This document shows, in pieces, positions 8,095 through 16,984 of a stretch of 64,000 nucleotides of DNA; the stretch's first letter is position 1, and the number at the start of each line of letters is the position of its first letter. A program made the translations under genes and the position numbers. The notes under the pieces were generated by a model. It saw only the letters and a list, made by a program, of their open reading frames with translations, was not told the origin of the DNA and ran no database searches. This DNA is from CAVXFB01 sp963760935 (GTDB lineage: Bacteria; Planctomycetota; Planctomycetia; Pirellulales; Thermoguttaceae), in the NCBI GenBank assembly GCA_963760935.1, contig CAVXFB010000003.1, forward strand, positions 62,001 to 126,000, given 5' to 3'.

Positions 8095-8666
8095 CGCATG
8101 CCTCTCCTCGAATCTGTGAATGTGGTGCCTGCAGTATCAGCGTACTAACGGTTGCATACAGCTCGCAGCAAACGAGCCACGTCAAGAATGCACACCGGGG
8201 CGCTCTGAAACGGCCAGAGTTTGAATGTCCGGGTGCCGCGCTGCCTCGGGGCTAGTCGCCCGCAGAAATGTTGTACAGCGGTTACCTTAGCAAACCCCGC
8301 GATTCACGTCAACGAACCCCCCCTAGAATTATGGCGTTGTGGGCTCGGCAAGCATCGCTCTGCTAGGTTCGGTAACCCTGATGCACCCCAGTTCTTCCAC
8401 CCGGCGGGCAGCTAAGCGATGCTGTTTTGGGGCCAGGGGGGTCATGAATGGTGGCCTGGACGAAGCCGCGGCACCAATCTAGCCGTTGGGCTGGCGGGAG
8501 GGTGGGGCATCTTTGAACTGATCCATGTCGACCCTGGCCTGGGCGAGGTTAAAATCATCTTCGACGATTTGATCGCGGCATTCGTACAATCGCTGTTGGC
8601 CATCGTCGTGTGGTGGCCGGTCTGGCTGGTACACCGGCAAGAAGAATGCCCAGTAGGATAACCATC
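8095..8666. other. Divergent intergenic region
   Basis: This spacer separates the minus-strand PEP-CTERM gene starting at 8094 from the plus-strand SDR gene starting at 8667 and should hold promoters for both. An 80-codon plus-strand frame (8419-8661) has no ribosome site or recognisable motif and I do not call it. Confidence 0.5.
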
Positions 8667-9440
8667 ATGCCATCCGAAACCGTTTTAATCACCGGAGCTT
8701 CCTCGGGCATCGGCCTGGAACTGGCAAAGCTGTTTGCCGCCGATAAGAGCGATTTGGTCCTGGTGGCCCGCAGCCAGGAGAAGTTAGACCACTTGGCAAC
8801 GCAATTGCGAGACGAGCACCATGTTCAGGTGCGAGTGTTGAGCCGGGATCTGGTTGATCCTCAGAGTCCCCGTGACATCTTCGAAGTCCTGGCCGCCGAG
8901 GGCGTAACGGTGGACGTCCTGGTCAACAATGCTGGGTTTGCCGCTGGTGGGCCAGTGGTCGATGTACCGCTGGAAAAGCTGCTAGACACGATTTCGCTGA
9001 ACATTGCCGCCCTGACGCACCTCACCCGGTTGTTTCTGCCCGGCATGCTCCAACGCCGCTCGGGAGGCATTCTCAACATCGCCTCAACGGCAGCTTTTCA
9101 GCCGGGACCCTATTTGGCCGTGTACTATGCGACCAAAGCGTATGCCCTCTCCTTCACCGAGGCCTTGGCAGAAGAAGCGATCGGCACCGGCGTCCGAGTC
9201 ACCTGCCTCTGCCCCGGCCCTACGACCACCGGTTTTGCCGCAGTGGCAGAGGTGGAGAGCAAACTTCTTTTCCGGCTGGGGACGTCCGATGCCAAAACCG
9301 TTGCTCAGGCCGGCCACCGTGGTTTTCGGCGGGGAAGGGTCGTTGTTGTCCCAGGGTTCAGGAACAAGCTTCTTGCCGCCGCCGTACGCTTCACGCCACG
9401 GGTTGTGGTGAGGAAGATTACGAAGCGACTACAGATTTAG
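8667..9440 (+). CDS. Short-chain dehydrogenase/reductase (SDR)
   Basis: 257 residues, starting at the ATG at 8667 with AGGA 8 bases upstream. The classical SDR features are present: the nucleotide-binding TGASSGIG (residues 10-17), NNAG (87-90), catalytic Ser140 and the YATK motif (Tyr154, Lys157), followed by PGPTTTGF. It should be a cytoplasmic NAD(P)(H)-dependent oxidoreductase; the substrate cannot be read from sequence. The C-terminal extension (VVVVPGFRNKLLAAAVRFTPRVVVRKITK) resembles the DltE/YqjQ-like subgroup acting on lipid or keto substrates. It stands alone. Confidence 0.9.
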   Translation: MPSETVLITGASSGIGLELAKLFAADKSDLVLVARSQEKLDHLATQLRDEHHVQVRVLSRDLVDPQSPRDIFEVLAAEGVTVDVLVNNAGFAAGGPVVDVPLEKLLDTISLNIAALTHLTRLFLPGMLQRRSGGILNIASTAAFQPGPYLAVYYATKAYALSFTEALAEEAIGTGVRVTCLCPGPTTTGFAAVAEVESKLLFRLGTSDAKTVAQAGHRGFRRGRVVVVPGFRNKLLAAAVRFTPRVVVRKITKRLQI

Positions 9441-10076
9441 CCGGACGCGAGAACGATGCCTAGAAGTACGACGATGACAAAGGCAGCGACGACAGGAGCA
9501 ATGCCAATGGATCCGAAGACCATCCACAAGCTGGAGAGGGCACTCGAAAAGCCGACCCTTGATGTCACCGGCCGATTGGGATTGAAGCAGCTAACCGGTT
9601 TTGCCCTCGCACGGCACGGTGCAGATGATGGACAAGGCGGCCGTGGCCGTCTACGAAGCGGCAGTCGAGGAACATGAAAGGAAGCTGGACGAGTGAAAAT
9701 CTTTCGGTTCGCTTTCGCCGCCCATGGCAGTGACGCCGCCGGGACCGTGATGAGTTGATCCTCGCGAATTGTAAAAACCGGCTGTCGGCGTGTTGGGCGA
9801 TTTAGCAAGCTGAATGCGGCAGTCGGGTCTACAGGTTCTGACAACAGTGCTGCGTACCCGTGCTGGCTGCGACGCTTAAAAACAGCGTTTTCGGTGGCAC
9901 TTAGTGATGGAGCCTCGGCTTAGCCCCGATTTCCAGCGTTTTGCTGCTTTTCCATGACGGAAAATCGCTTGCAGCATTCGGGAATAACGGCTCCCCCCGA
10001 TGACTCTGGCGATTCGCTTCTGCTTTGAAGTATGCCTCGCAGCGTAGCGGGGCGGTTGTGTTTCCCCTTTGGACAC
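9441..10076. other. Spacer with gene remnants
   Basis: After the SDR stop codon, 9456-9696 (plus) could be a decayed small gene: one frame reads LKQLTGFALARHG and another ends MMDKAAVAVYEAAVEEHERKLDE before a stop. Then comes repeat R2 copy 2. From 9851 to 10076 I see nothing recognisable. Confidence 0.4.
9725..9850 (-). repeat. Dispersed repeat R2, copy 2
   Basis: Nearly identical over its core to copy 1 (GTCGGCGTGTTGGGCGATT, then CTGAATGCGGCAGTCGGG, then TCTACAGGTT). Its minus-strand frame is unbroken (DPTAAFSLLNRPTRRQPVFT). Confidence 0.75.
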
Positions 10077-10104
10077 GACCGCCCCGGCTTGGGGCGGTCT
10101 TTAC
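10077..10104 (+). terminator. Rho-independent terminator at group II intron target
   Basis: GACCGCCCC, loop GGCTT, GGGGCGGTC, then TTTA: a perfect 9 bp GC-rich stem followed by a short T run. It ends about 11 bases before the intron 5' end. Class C group II introns insert just downstream of such stems. Confidence 0.8.
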
Positions 10105-10776
10105 CTATTGGTGCGTCAGGCATGACGCGCAGCGTCATACCTGACGCTGTCAACCGGGTAGCGAAAGCGAGCCGGGAAGTGACTGGCCGGGTGAGAGTCC
10201 CGGCGGAGACCTTAATGACAGGAACTCCTAGCCGAAACGCAAGGGCGTCCGCCGTGAGGCGGAGTCCGAAGGAAGCGGCAGGCAAACTCCTGGCCCGAAG
10301 AACATGAATCGCATACGAGGCGTCGAACCGGTGGGCGAGAGGGCCAATAGACTCGAAGCCCAACGTCATTCGGACCGGTTCGGCGTATATGCGGCGGGTG
10401 TATGGGAGGAAAGTCACGCGCCTTACCCTGAGAGATCTGTCGTCCTGCCAATGGCTAGGCCCGTCGCAAGGCGGGCCGAAGGGACGACAGAAGTCAGCCG
10501 AGGCCATAGTAGTCGCGGGCCGGCGGCCCGCTCGATCGAGACACTCGCCCGAAAGGGGAGAAACGGCCGGGGATCGCAAGGCCGCATCGACGTGCCGAAG
10601 GGCCGAACAGATTAGACCGAACCGACGCAGAGCATTCGATGCCTGAACGAGATGCAGACAAGATGGCTGGAAAGCCGGATCGCAACCGGAGGGTAGGCGG
10701 CGGAACCGCCGAGAGCACGGTCTGCGCACATCAAGCAGGCACGGCATGTAATGAGCACGTCGGCGAGAAGACCTTG

Positions 10777-12041
10777 ATGACGATGGAGGAGGTTGTATGC
10801 CCTAAGAACATGCTGGCGGCTTACCGGCAGGTGGTGGGCAACCAGGGCGTCCGGGCGTTGACGGAATCACCGTTGACGACTTGAAGCCCTTGCTCCAAGC
10901 CTGCTGGGAGGCCATCCGGGAAGAACTGCTCAGCGGTACGTATCGTCCCTCGCCGGTTCGGAAGGTGGAAATCCCCAAGCCGGGCGGCAAAGGCGTGCGG
11001 ATGCTGGGCATTCCGACGGTTCTCGATCGACTGATTCAACAGGCCCTCAACCAAGTGTTGCAGCGATACTTCGATCCTCGATTTTCGGACCAAAGCTTCG
11101 GCTTTCGTCCGAGACGCAGCGCCCATCAAGCGATTGATCGGGCGCGGGAGTACATCGAGGCCGGGCATCGCTGGGTGGTGGACATGGATCTGGAGAAGTT
11201 CTTCGATCGGGTCAACCACGACATCTTGATGTCGCGGCTGGCTCGGCACATCGAAGACAAACGCATCCTTCGTCTGATCCGCCGCTACTTGCAGGCGGGC
11301 ATGATGGAAGATGGACTGGTGGCGCAACGCACGGAAGGGACGCCGCAAGGCGGCCCGCTCTCGCCGCTGCTGAGCAACATCCTGCTCGACGAGTTGGATA
11401 GCGAGCTTCAGCGGCGTGGGCACCGATTCGTCCGATACGCCGACGATTGCAACATCTATGTGCGGTCGAAAGCGGCGGGCGAACGCGTTTTGTCGTCGGT
11501 CGAGCGATTCCTTCGGGAACGTTTGCGTTTGAAGGTCAATCGAGAGAAGAGTGCGGTGGACCGGCCCTGGAACCGCAAGTTCCTGGGCTATACGGTGACG
11601 CCGCATCGCCAACCAAAGCTGAAGGTGTCGCCTCAGTCGGTGAAACGATTGAAGGAGAAACTTCGGACGATTTTCCGGCGTGGTCGAGGGCGTAGCCTTC
11701 GTCGCGTGTTGGAGGAATTGCGTCCAGTGCTTCGCGGTTGGGTGTCGTACTACCGGAAATCGCAGATTCGGATCACGTTCGAGGAACTGGACCAGTGGAT
11801 TCGCCGGAAACTGCGGGCCATTCTTTGGCGGCAGTGGAAGCGAAACTGGACTCGCGCCCGCGAACTGATGCGACGCGGACTGGACCACGCCCGAGCGTGG
11901 ACTTCCGCGACCAACGGGCATGGCCCTTGGTGGAATGCCGGCGCAAGCCACATGAACCAAGCGGTCCCGACCCGTTATCTGCACCAGCTCGGTCTGGTGA
12001 GCCTTATTACAGAGTCACAGCGTTTTAAGCGTTTAATCTGA
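10777..12041 (+). pseudogene. ltrA: Group II intron reverse transcriptase/maturase, frameshifted
   Basis: The N-terminal frame (from the ATG at 10777: MEEVVCPKNMLAAYRQVVGNQG) and the main frame (from about 10860: GVDGITVDDLKPLLQACW) join only if one base is added near 10847 in CAGGGCGTCCGGGCG. The main part has all RT motifs: IPTVLDRLIQQAL, FGFRPRRSAHQAI, VVDMDLEKFFDRVNHD (motif A), GTPQGGPLSPLLSNILLDEL and RYADDCNIYV (active site), then the GIIM maturase segment (LRPVLRGWVSYYRKS). No HNH endonuclease follows. The missing base either inactivates mobility or is a sequencing error. Confidence 0.88.
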
Positions 12042-12112
12042 ACCGCCGTGTACGGAACCGTACGCACGGTCGTGTGGGAGGACGGGGGCGGCAACGCCCC
12101 CTCCTACCCGAT
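12042..12112 (+). ncRNA. Group II intron domains V and VI
   Basis: Right after the maturase stop codon, CCGTG-TACGG-AA-CCGTA-CG-CACGG forms the domain V hairpin with the diagnostic two-base bulge (CG) between two 5 bp stems. It is followed by a GC-rich domain VI hairpin (GGGGGCG GCAA CGCCCCC) and the 3' end CCGAT. Confidence 0.82.
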
Positions 12113-12123
12113 GAGACTGTCCC

Positions 12124-12762
12124 ATGCAGTGCATTGTCCCTCCCAGACCGAAAACACCGCCAGCATGGCATCAGGCTTTCTTGGCCATGTTGCCGGCCAT
12201 CCGACGCCGTGCCACGTTTGCCTTTCGCACCTTCGACCCGCAGGGGAGGCAGGAAGCGACCCATGAGGTGGTCTGCTACGCCCTTCGTGCCGTGGTCCGT
12301 CTGGCACAGCTCGGGAAGCTCGATCTGGCCTACCCCACCGTGCTAGCCAACTACGGCATCCGGCAGTTCTACGACGACCGCCGCTTGGGATGCCGCCAAA
12401 ACGTCAAGGACGTCATGCATCCTCATTGCCGGCGGAGCAAGGGCATCAAGCTGGAGTCACTGGACCACTTCGACGAAGAAGAGAATGCCTGGCGTGAGGC
12501 CGTCGTTCAGGACACGCGAACTTCGCCCGTGCCCGACACGGTGAGCTTCCGCGTGGACTTTGCCGACTGGCTGCGGCGGTTGTCCAAGCGCAACCGCCAC
12601 ATCGCTGTGGCCTTGGCCATCGGCAACCGCGGCGGGGAAGTCGCCAGGAGGTTTGACGTCTCTGGCGGGCGGATCGCTCAATTGCGACGGGAGTTGGCAG
12701 CGTCGTGGGCAGAGTTTCGCGGCGAAGCCCAGGCGGCCAGGGTTGATCCGGTGGCGGCGTAG
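12124..12762 (+). CDS. Sigma-70-like HTH protein, planctomycete accessory type
   Basis: 212 residues. The arrangement resembles small sigma factors: an N-terminal helical part (PAWHQAFLAMLPAIRRRATFAF), a middle segment with DLAYPTVLANYGIRQFYDDRR, and a C-terminal region-4-like helix-turn-helix (RRLSKRNRHIAVALAIGN, then EVARRFDVSGGRIAQLRREL). I recall close relatives as planctomycete hypothetical proteins in accessory regions; this is memory, not a search. It starts 12 bp after the group II intron. A hairpin at 12807 and two small membrane genes follow, suggesting a mobile or phage-derived module. The target genes are unknown. Confidence 0.65.
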   Translation: MQCIVPPRPKTPPAWHQAFLAMLPAIRRRATFAFRTFDPQGRQEATHEVVCYALRAVVRLAQLGKLDLAYPTVLANYGIRQFYDDRRLGCRQNVKDVMHPHCRRSKGIKLESLDHFDEEENAWREAVVQDTRTSPVPDTVSFRVDFADWLRRLSKRNRHIAVALAIGNRGGEVARRFDVSGGRIAQLRRELAASWAEFRGEAQAARVDPVAA

Positions 12763-12806
12763 AGATTCCACATCGCACCCGTCGCTTGCTTCACTCAACC
12801 TCTAGC

Positions 12807-12848
12807 CCGGCGGATGGGCGACTTACGATGAGTCGCCCATCCTGCCGG
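12807..12848 (+). terminator. Strong hairpin, probable terminator
   Basis: CCGGC-GGATGGGCGACT, loop TACGATG, AGTCGCCCATCC-T-GCCGG: a 17 bp stem with one bulged base, 45 bp after the stop codon of the sigma-like gene. No clear T run follows, so a regulatory role is also possible. Confidence 0.55.
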
Positions 12849-12892
12849 TTCTTGCTAACGTCACTGCCTTCCTCCGCACAAGGAGCCCCCAG

Positions 12893-13036
12893 TTGAATCT
12901 ACTTGTCGTGGCCAGCCTTGTTCTGGCCCTCACGCTCGCCGTTGTTGCCCTGGTCCATCAGGTGCGGCTACGGCGGGCGCTCCAATCCTTGGTCCGCCAA
13001 TTACTACTTGCCCTGAGGAGATCCCGACGTGAGTAG
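12893..13036 (+). CDS. 47-residue single-span membrane protein
   Basis: A TTG start at 12893 is preceded by AAGGAG at 7 bases, a strong ribosome site. The product is one hydrophobic helix (LLVVASLVLALTLAVVALV) followed by a basic tail (RLRRALQSLVRQ... RRSRRE). Its end overlaps the next start by 8 bases (GTG at 13029), so the two genes are probably translationally coupled. No homology is recognised. The layout of a small membrane protein plus an overlapping lipoprotein recalls phage lysis (spanin) pairs, but that is only a comparison of form. Confidence 0.6.
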   Translation: MNLLVVASLVLALTLAVVALVHQVRLRRALQSLVRQLLLALRRSRRE

Positions 13037-13517
13037 GACGCTGTTTCTGTTGTTGATCGGGCTAGCCATAGCCTGGCTCGCTGGCTGTGTAGGCTCGGAG
13101 GGCAGACGAGTTCTTCACGAGCCAGCGGTCATGGATGCGACGACGCAAGTCGACGATCGACGGCTGTGCAACGAACTGATGCGGGTGACGTTGGCGGAGC
13201 AGCTCTTCACGTCCGTCACGCCAGAGCCGGTGGCGAAGCCCAGCGGCGGAACGCTAAAACTCATCGTCGCGGACGGGCGGCACGCATCCGCAAAAAACAG
13301 ACTTGAATGGTCGTCCCCGCGTATGCTACTTGCCGATCCGCACCAGCACGACGCCGTGGGAGGCCACGTTGGCGTGAAAAGCGTCTGCAAACGTGCCGAG
13401 GTCCTTCTGCCGCCACAGGTCGCGGACCGGCCGGCGGCCTTCGATCGCCAGGTCGGCCCAGTTAGCTGTGACCTCGGCCTCGACCGGCCCACGGTTGAAC
13501 AATCCGACCGCTTTTGA
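13029..13517 (+). CDS. Small lipoprotein, probably truncated
   Basis: A GTG start overlaps the preceding small gene. The first 20 residues are a lipoprotein signal with lipobox LAGC (Cys at 20). Then comes an unrecognised segment (RRVLHEPAVMDATTQVDDRR, LMRVTLAEQLF). From about 13320 the frame simply reads through the 3' end of the convergent alpha-galactosidase gene, so only the first ~95 residues look genuine and the original 3' end has been lost. Its proposed partner is the 47-residue membrane protein upstream. Confidence 0.5.
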   Translation: MSRTLFLLLIGLAIAWLAGCVGSEGRRVLHEPAVMDATTQVDDRRLCNELMRVTLAEQLFTSVTPEPVAKPSGGTLKLIVADGRHASAKNRLEWSSPRMLLADPHQHDAVGGHVGVKSVCKRAEVLLPPQVADRPAAFDRQVGPVSCDLGLDRPTVEQSDRF

Positions 13518-14849
13518 GCCGTCTTCCATGTCCTTGGCCCAGATTTCGAGGTCGCCCATCTTGGCCACCAGCGACGCTTGCCGGCCCAGGCGGTCTTGGT
13601 CGACCGCTAGCACCTCGTCGTTGGTCAGAAGACCCAACGTCAGGTTGTCCATCTTCGTCATGTCGCAGCCGATCAGAAGCGGCGCCGACAGAAGGCACCA
13701 CAGGCTAATATGGGTGTACTGCTCGTCGGGAGTAAGCCGGCTAGGATGCGGGCGCCCCCAGCCGACCTGGCCGACCACGAGCATGTCCGGATCGTTCCAA
13801 TGTCCCGGTCCAGCGTATTTCTCGTGCCCCGCTTGGGAAAAGCCAATTCCTGCCATGCTCCGCCAAGTGTCGCTGATGTCACCAGTAGTGCGCCAGCAGT
13901 TGCCGCCCACCTCGCCGCCCCACTGCCAGACCTTGCCCCATCCATATTGGCAGAGACTGTAGACGATGTCGCGATCGACCTTGTCCAACGACGCCCGCAT
14001 TACGCGATAGGGCTCCATCAATTGCTCGTGGGTGGGCTTATTGGTCCTGATGACTCTGCCGTACGAGCACCAGTCGTACTTCAGGTAGTCGAAACCCCAC
14101 TCGGCGTACCGGCGGGCGTCCTGGTCTTCGTGCTGGTAGCTGGCAGTAAAGCCGGCACAGGTAAGGTGGCCGGGCGACGAATAGATGCCGATTTTCAGGC
14201 CCTTGCCGTGCACGTAAGCGCAGAGTGCCTTCATGTCCGGGAACTTCTTGTTCGCGTTGATCATCCCATCCGCGTCGCGTGCCGCCCCGGAAAGGTCGGG
14301 GTCGTTCGAGCCGGGCTTGATCGACCAGCAATCGTCGATATTGATGTACGTCCAACCATGGTCGATAAGGCCGCTGGCGACCATGGCGTCGGCGGCCGCG
14401 CGGACCTTCGCCTCGTCGACCGCGTGGGCAAAGCAGTTCCAACTGTTCCAACCCATCGGCGGCGTCAGGGCGATCTGTTGGCCGACCACGATGCGCCACT
14501 TCCGCTCGGCAGTCCCGACGGCGTTCTTCGCCCGCAGCGTCACCACGTGTTCCCCTTTCTCCTTGAGCGAGCCGGTAATCCGCCCCGTCGCTGCGTCGAG
14601 CTTCAGACCCTCCGGCAGTCCTTCGGCCGAGAACTCGATGGGCCGATTACCCGTGGCCGGGATGGTAAAGAGTACCGGGTGCCCAGGCCGGACGCCGAAG
14701 TTCTGTGGACCGTTGATCCGCGGCGTGGGCGGGGCCTTGGGTGTCAGCACGATCGGCCTGGCGGACTCGTCTCCCACGCCACGGGAAGCAATCGTCAAGA
14801 ACACCGCGACGGCCACCGCCACCAACGACAAGGTCATTGATCGTCTCAT
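13326..14849 (-). CDS. Secreted alpha-galactosidase, glycoside hydrolase family 27
   Basis: 507 residues. A signal peptide (1-26) is followed by a putative Ig-like domain (about 45-122; GLKLDAATGRITGSL is typical) and a GH27 catalytic barrel beginning TPPMGWNSWNCF (129-140). The nucleophile is in DYLKYDWC (Asp259) and the probable acid/base in TTGDISDTW (Asp324); GPGHWNDPDML is also present. GH27 enzymes release terminal alpha-galactose (or N-acetylgalactosamine) from polysaccharides and oligosaccharides with retention. It is likely exported to the periplasm or surface for glycan use. It stands alone, convergent with the small lipoprotein gene. Confidence 0.93.
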   Translation of the reverse strand: MRRSMTLSLVAVAVAVFLTIASRGVGDESARPIVLTPKAPPTPRINGPQNFGVRPGHPVLFTIPATGNRPIEFSAEGLPEGLKLDAATGRITGSLKEKGEHVVTLRAKNAVGTAERKWRIVVGQQIALTPPMGWNSWNCFAHAVDEAKVRAAADAMVASGLIDHGWTYINIDDCWSIKPGSNDPDLSGAARDADGMINANKKFPDMKALCAYVHGKGLKIGIYSSPGHLTCAGFTASYQHEDQDARRYAEWGFDYLKYDWCSYGRVIRTNKPTHEQLMEPYRVMRASLDKVDRDIVYSLCQYGWGKVWQWGGEVGGNCWRTTGDISDTWRSMAGIGFSQAGHEKYAGPGHWNDPDMLVVGQVGWGRPHPSRLTPDEQYTHISLWCLLSAPLLIGCDMTKMDNLTLGLLTNDEVLAVDQDRLGRQASLVAKMGDLEIWAKDMEDGSKAVGLFNRGPVEAEVTANWADLAIEGRRPVRDLWRQKDLGTFADAFHANVASHGVVLVRIGK

Positions 14850-15063
14850 AACTCGGCTCCACTTGGAAAGAGGTCGAATACGCAGGGTGTTTCATTTTCC
14901 GGGGGCGCCGTTCTAAACCGGCGTCTCCCATTTAGGCTGCGGTCGGTTCCGATCCGAGCAATAAACAGCATTCCAATTTTAGCAGACTGACTCGCGCCCC
15001 CAGCTGGCAGCCGATTTGCGGTTCCGAGTATGGTTGGGTTCTCGGACCACTAGCTTTACGTCC

Positions 15064-15330
15064 TCAAAGGCTTTTCCGCGATTCTACCCGAGCGTCATCA
15101 AACGTATGGGTTCCCGCGGCACAACGGCCAGCTTCATCAATGGGTCCACTATGAAGCCGTGTGTGCGTCAAGTGGCGACTATGAAGCCGTGTGTGCGTCA
15201 ACTTGAGGACCGCGAGCAGGTAAGGCCGGTCGGTGGACATCGTCCAGAACTCCGTCTCATGTGTGTCCGTATCCAAACAGCAGGTCACCGAGCGGAATTT
15301 ACCCAGATCAATTGCGAGAATCTTGGACAT
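15064..15330 (-). pseudogene. IS110-family transposase, N-terminal fragment
   Basis: The first ~45 residues (MSKILAIDLGKFRSVTCCLD, then HETEFWTM) match the DEDD N-terminus of IS110-family transposases, with the first catalytic Asp in AIDLGK. After that the frame runs into a 23 bp tandem repeat and non-matching sequence. Only the 5' end of the element and its leader (15331 to about 15470) remain. Confidence 0.75.
15149..15201. repeat. 23 bp direct repeat, two copies, period 30
   Basis: CTATGAAGCCGTGTGTGCGTCAA occurs at 15149-15171 and again exactly at 15179-15201, separated by 7 bases, at the point where the IS110 fragment loses similarity. Confidence 0.85.
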
Positions 15331-15470
15331 AGCCGTGTGCTCCTGAAAAAAGGGATCCTCTGAACAACTCCTTGATAACCAATCTGGCTATCAAGGGAAA
15401 CACGGCTTACATGGATTCTGTTTCTGAAGCATTCCCAAAAAAGGGATGACTTGACGGGACGCCAGCGCGC
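15331..15470 (-). ncRNA. Structured leader of IS110 relic (possible bridge RNA region)
   Basis: Just upstream of the IS110 transposase start is a non-coding stretch with a hairpin at 15370-15396 (CCTTGATA / TATCAAGG with an 11-base loop) and two AAAAAAGGGAT-like copies flanking it. IS110-group elements encode their bridge RNA in the left-end region upstream of the transposase. That this is such an RNA is inference. Confidence 0.35.
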
Positions 15471-15568
15471 GCAACGCCGGAGTGGAACGACGTGGGCGGC
15501 CCAGCGCGTCCGAATTGCCAACTGATGTGGCCCGCCCGCGTTCGCTCCCGTGACCTTGTTGGACATTT

Positions 15569-15982
15569 TCATTTCAATAACTTCTTGGCGGGGATACTCC
15601 ACGCAGACCTGTGCTGATCAAAACCGACCTTAGGATAGTAGGTCTCCGCCTTCGGGGCGGCGAGAAGTATCAGTTTCGCTCTTGAGCCAAGCTGGGACTG
15701 CGTAAGCCGGATGAGCTCCCGTCCGATGCCCTTCTTCTGATACTTTTCGTCGACGGCCAGATCAGAGAGGTAACAACAGTACTCGAAATCAGTTACGGAG
15801 CGCGCCACGCCAACGAGGGTCGAACCGTCCCACGCGGTGCAGAGCAGGTTCGCGTGCTCCAGCATGGCATTGATGCACTTCGGATCATCGACGGGGCGAC
15901 GCTCCGCCAAGGTCGAGCGCCGCAATACGTCCGCGAACTCAACATCAGAGATGGTGCGACGGGTCTCGTACTGGATATTCAT
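15569..15982 (-). CDS. GNAT-family N-acetyltransferase
   Basis: 137 residues. The GNAT fold is clear: LVGVARSVTDFEYCCYLSDL (strands 3-4), VDEKYQKKGIGRELI (acetyl-CoA pyrophosphate-binding Q-x-x-G-x-G), AAPKAETYYPKVGF (motif B). Proteins of this size with YYPKVGF resemble small cytoplasmic acetyltransferases of amines or small molecules. The acceptor is unknown. It is a single gene between IS remnants. Confidence 0.88.
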   Translation of the reverse strand: MNIQYETRRTISDVEFADVLRRSTLAERRPVDDPKCINAMLEHANLLCTAWDGSTLVGVARSVTDFEYCCYLSDLAVDEKYQKKGIGRELIRLTQSQLGSRAKLILLAAPKAETYYPKVGFDQHRSAWSIPAKKLLK

Positions 15983-16142
15983 CTTACGCTCAACAGGTAT
16001 TCAACCGCCGAAGTGCGGTAAAACTTCAGTGCATTATCGCAGCCGAGCATCGCGTTGGCAAGCAACCCATCCGCAGACGCGACTTGACTCGCTGACCATG
16101 GCGATCCACGTGTCATGAATCCTTCCTTTTCCAACGCTTGGC

Positions 16143-16848
16143 CAGTAGTGTCCGGTTGAGCGAACGTTACGCTGCTGCAAGGCGATGAAGTTCATGGACT
16201 TACCGCATCATTTTTCTGTACTCGATTTCAACTCGCCCTGGCGTATTGGGCGTCTCTTGTCCACCTTGAGGTGGAAGGGAGATGCCGATGCACGAGGGGA
16301 GACTGGTTTTTTCGCAGTTGATGGATTTCATTCCCAAGCGGGACTTCGACGACGCGGTGAATCGCTACCGTGGCAACTATCGCGTGCGAGATTTCTCTTG
16401 CCGCGACCAGTTTCTCGCAATGGCCTTCGCCCAGTTGACTTACCGCGAGAGTCTGCGAGACATCGAGACGTGTTTGAACGCCGTGCAGCCGAAGCTGTAC
16501 CACGCCGGCTTTCGCGGCAAGGTCTCCAGGAGCACCCTGGGCGACGCCAACAAACGCAGAGACTGGCGTATCTACGCCGACTTCGCACAAAGGCTCATTC
16601 ATCGCGCGCGAGCATTGTACGCTCGGGACGACTTCGGACTGGCGCTGAAACAGACCGCTTATGCCTTGGACTCCACGACCATCGACCTGTGTCTTGCCCT
16701 TTTCCCCTGGGCACGTTTTCGTCGGCGCAAGGGCGCGGTAAAACTGCACACGTTGATCGACCTGCGAGGCAATATCCCCTGCTTTATCCGCATAACTCAC
16801 GGAAAAACGGCCGATGTGACGGTGCTCGATTACCTGCCTATCGAGCTG
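16143..16848 (+). mobile_element. IS4-family element, left part only
   Basis: The left end CAGTAGTGTCCGGTT is close to the end of the complete relative at 34201 (CAGTACTGTCCGGTT). The element continues through half of the transposase and is cut at 16848 by the terminal repeat of an IS21-type element. Confidence 0.75.
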
Positions 16849-16851
16849 TAA
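16282..16851 (+). pseudogene. IS4-family transposase, truncated
   Basis: 189 residues that follow the intact transposase at 34346 almost throughout (FSQLMDFIPKRDFDDAVNRY, RVRDFSCRDQF, KLHTLIDLRGNIPCFIRITH). It stops at YLPIEL where the intact copy continues HLPIEPGAFYVMDKGY. The second half, including the YREK region with catalytic Glu, is missing, so it is not functional. Confidence 0.88.
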
Positions 16852-16984
16852 ACGCCGGTCAGAAAACGTAGCGCTGGACGGTTGAAAAGCGTGGCGCTCG
16901 GGATGAAAGAAGACGCTATTGTAACTCCTGGATTAAGGGAAAGAAAGAAGGTCCCCTGCCCGAGGGCAGGGCCGGTTACAACGG

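Larger units (their letters stand above)
10111..12112 (+). mobile_element. Group II intron, class C type, about 2.0 kb
   Basis: The 5' end GTGCG follows a terminator stem. The 5' ribozyme region (10111 to about 10775) is rich in short stems and has no gene. The maturase lies in domain IV, and domains V and VI end at ...CTACCCGAT (12112). The insertion site after a terminator, the absence of an endonuclease domain in the maturase and the domain V form point to class C. The exact 5' boundary is from the GTGCG consensus. The insertion separates the terminator from the gene at 12124. Confidence 0.85.
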
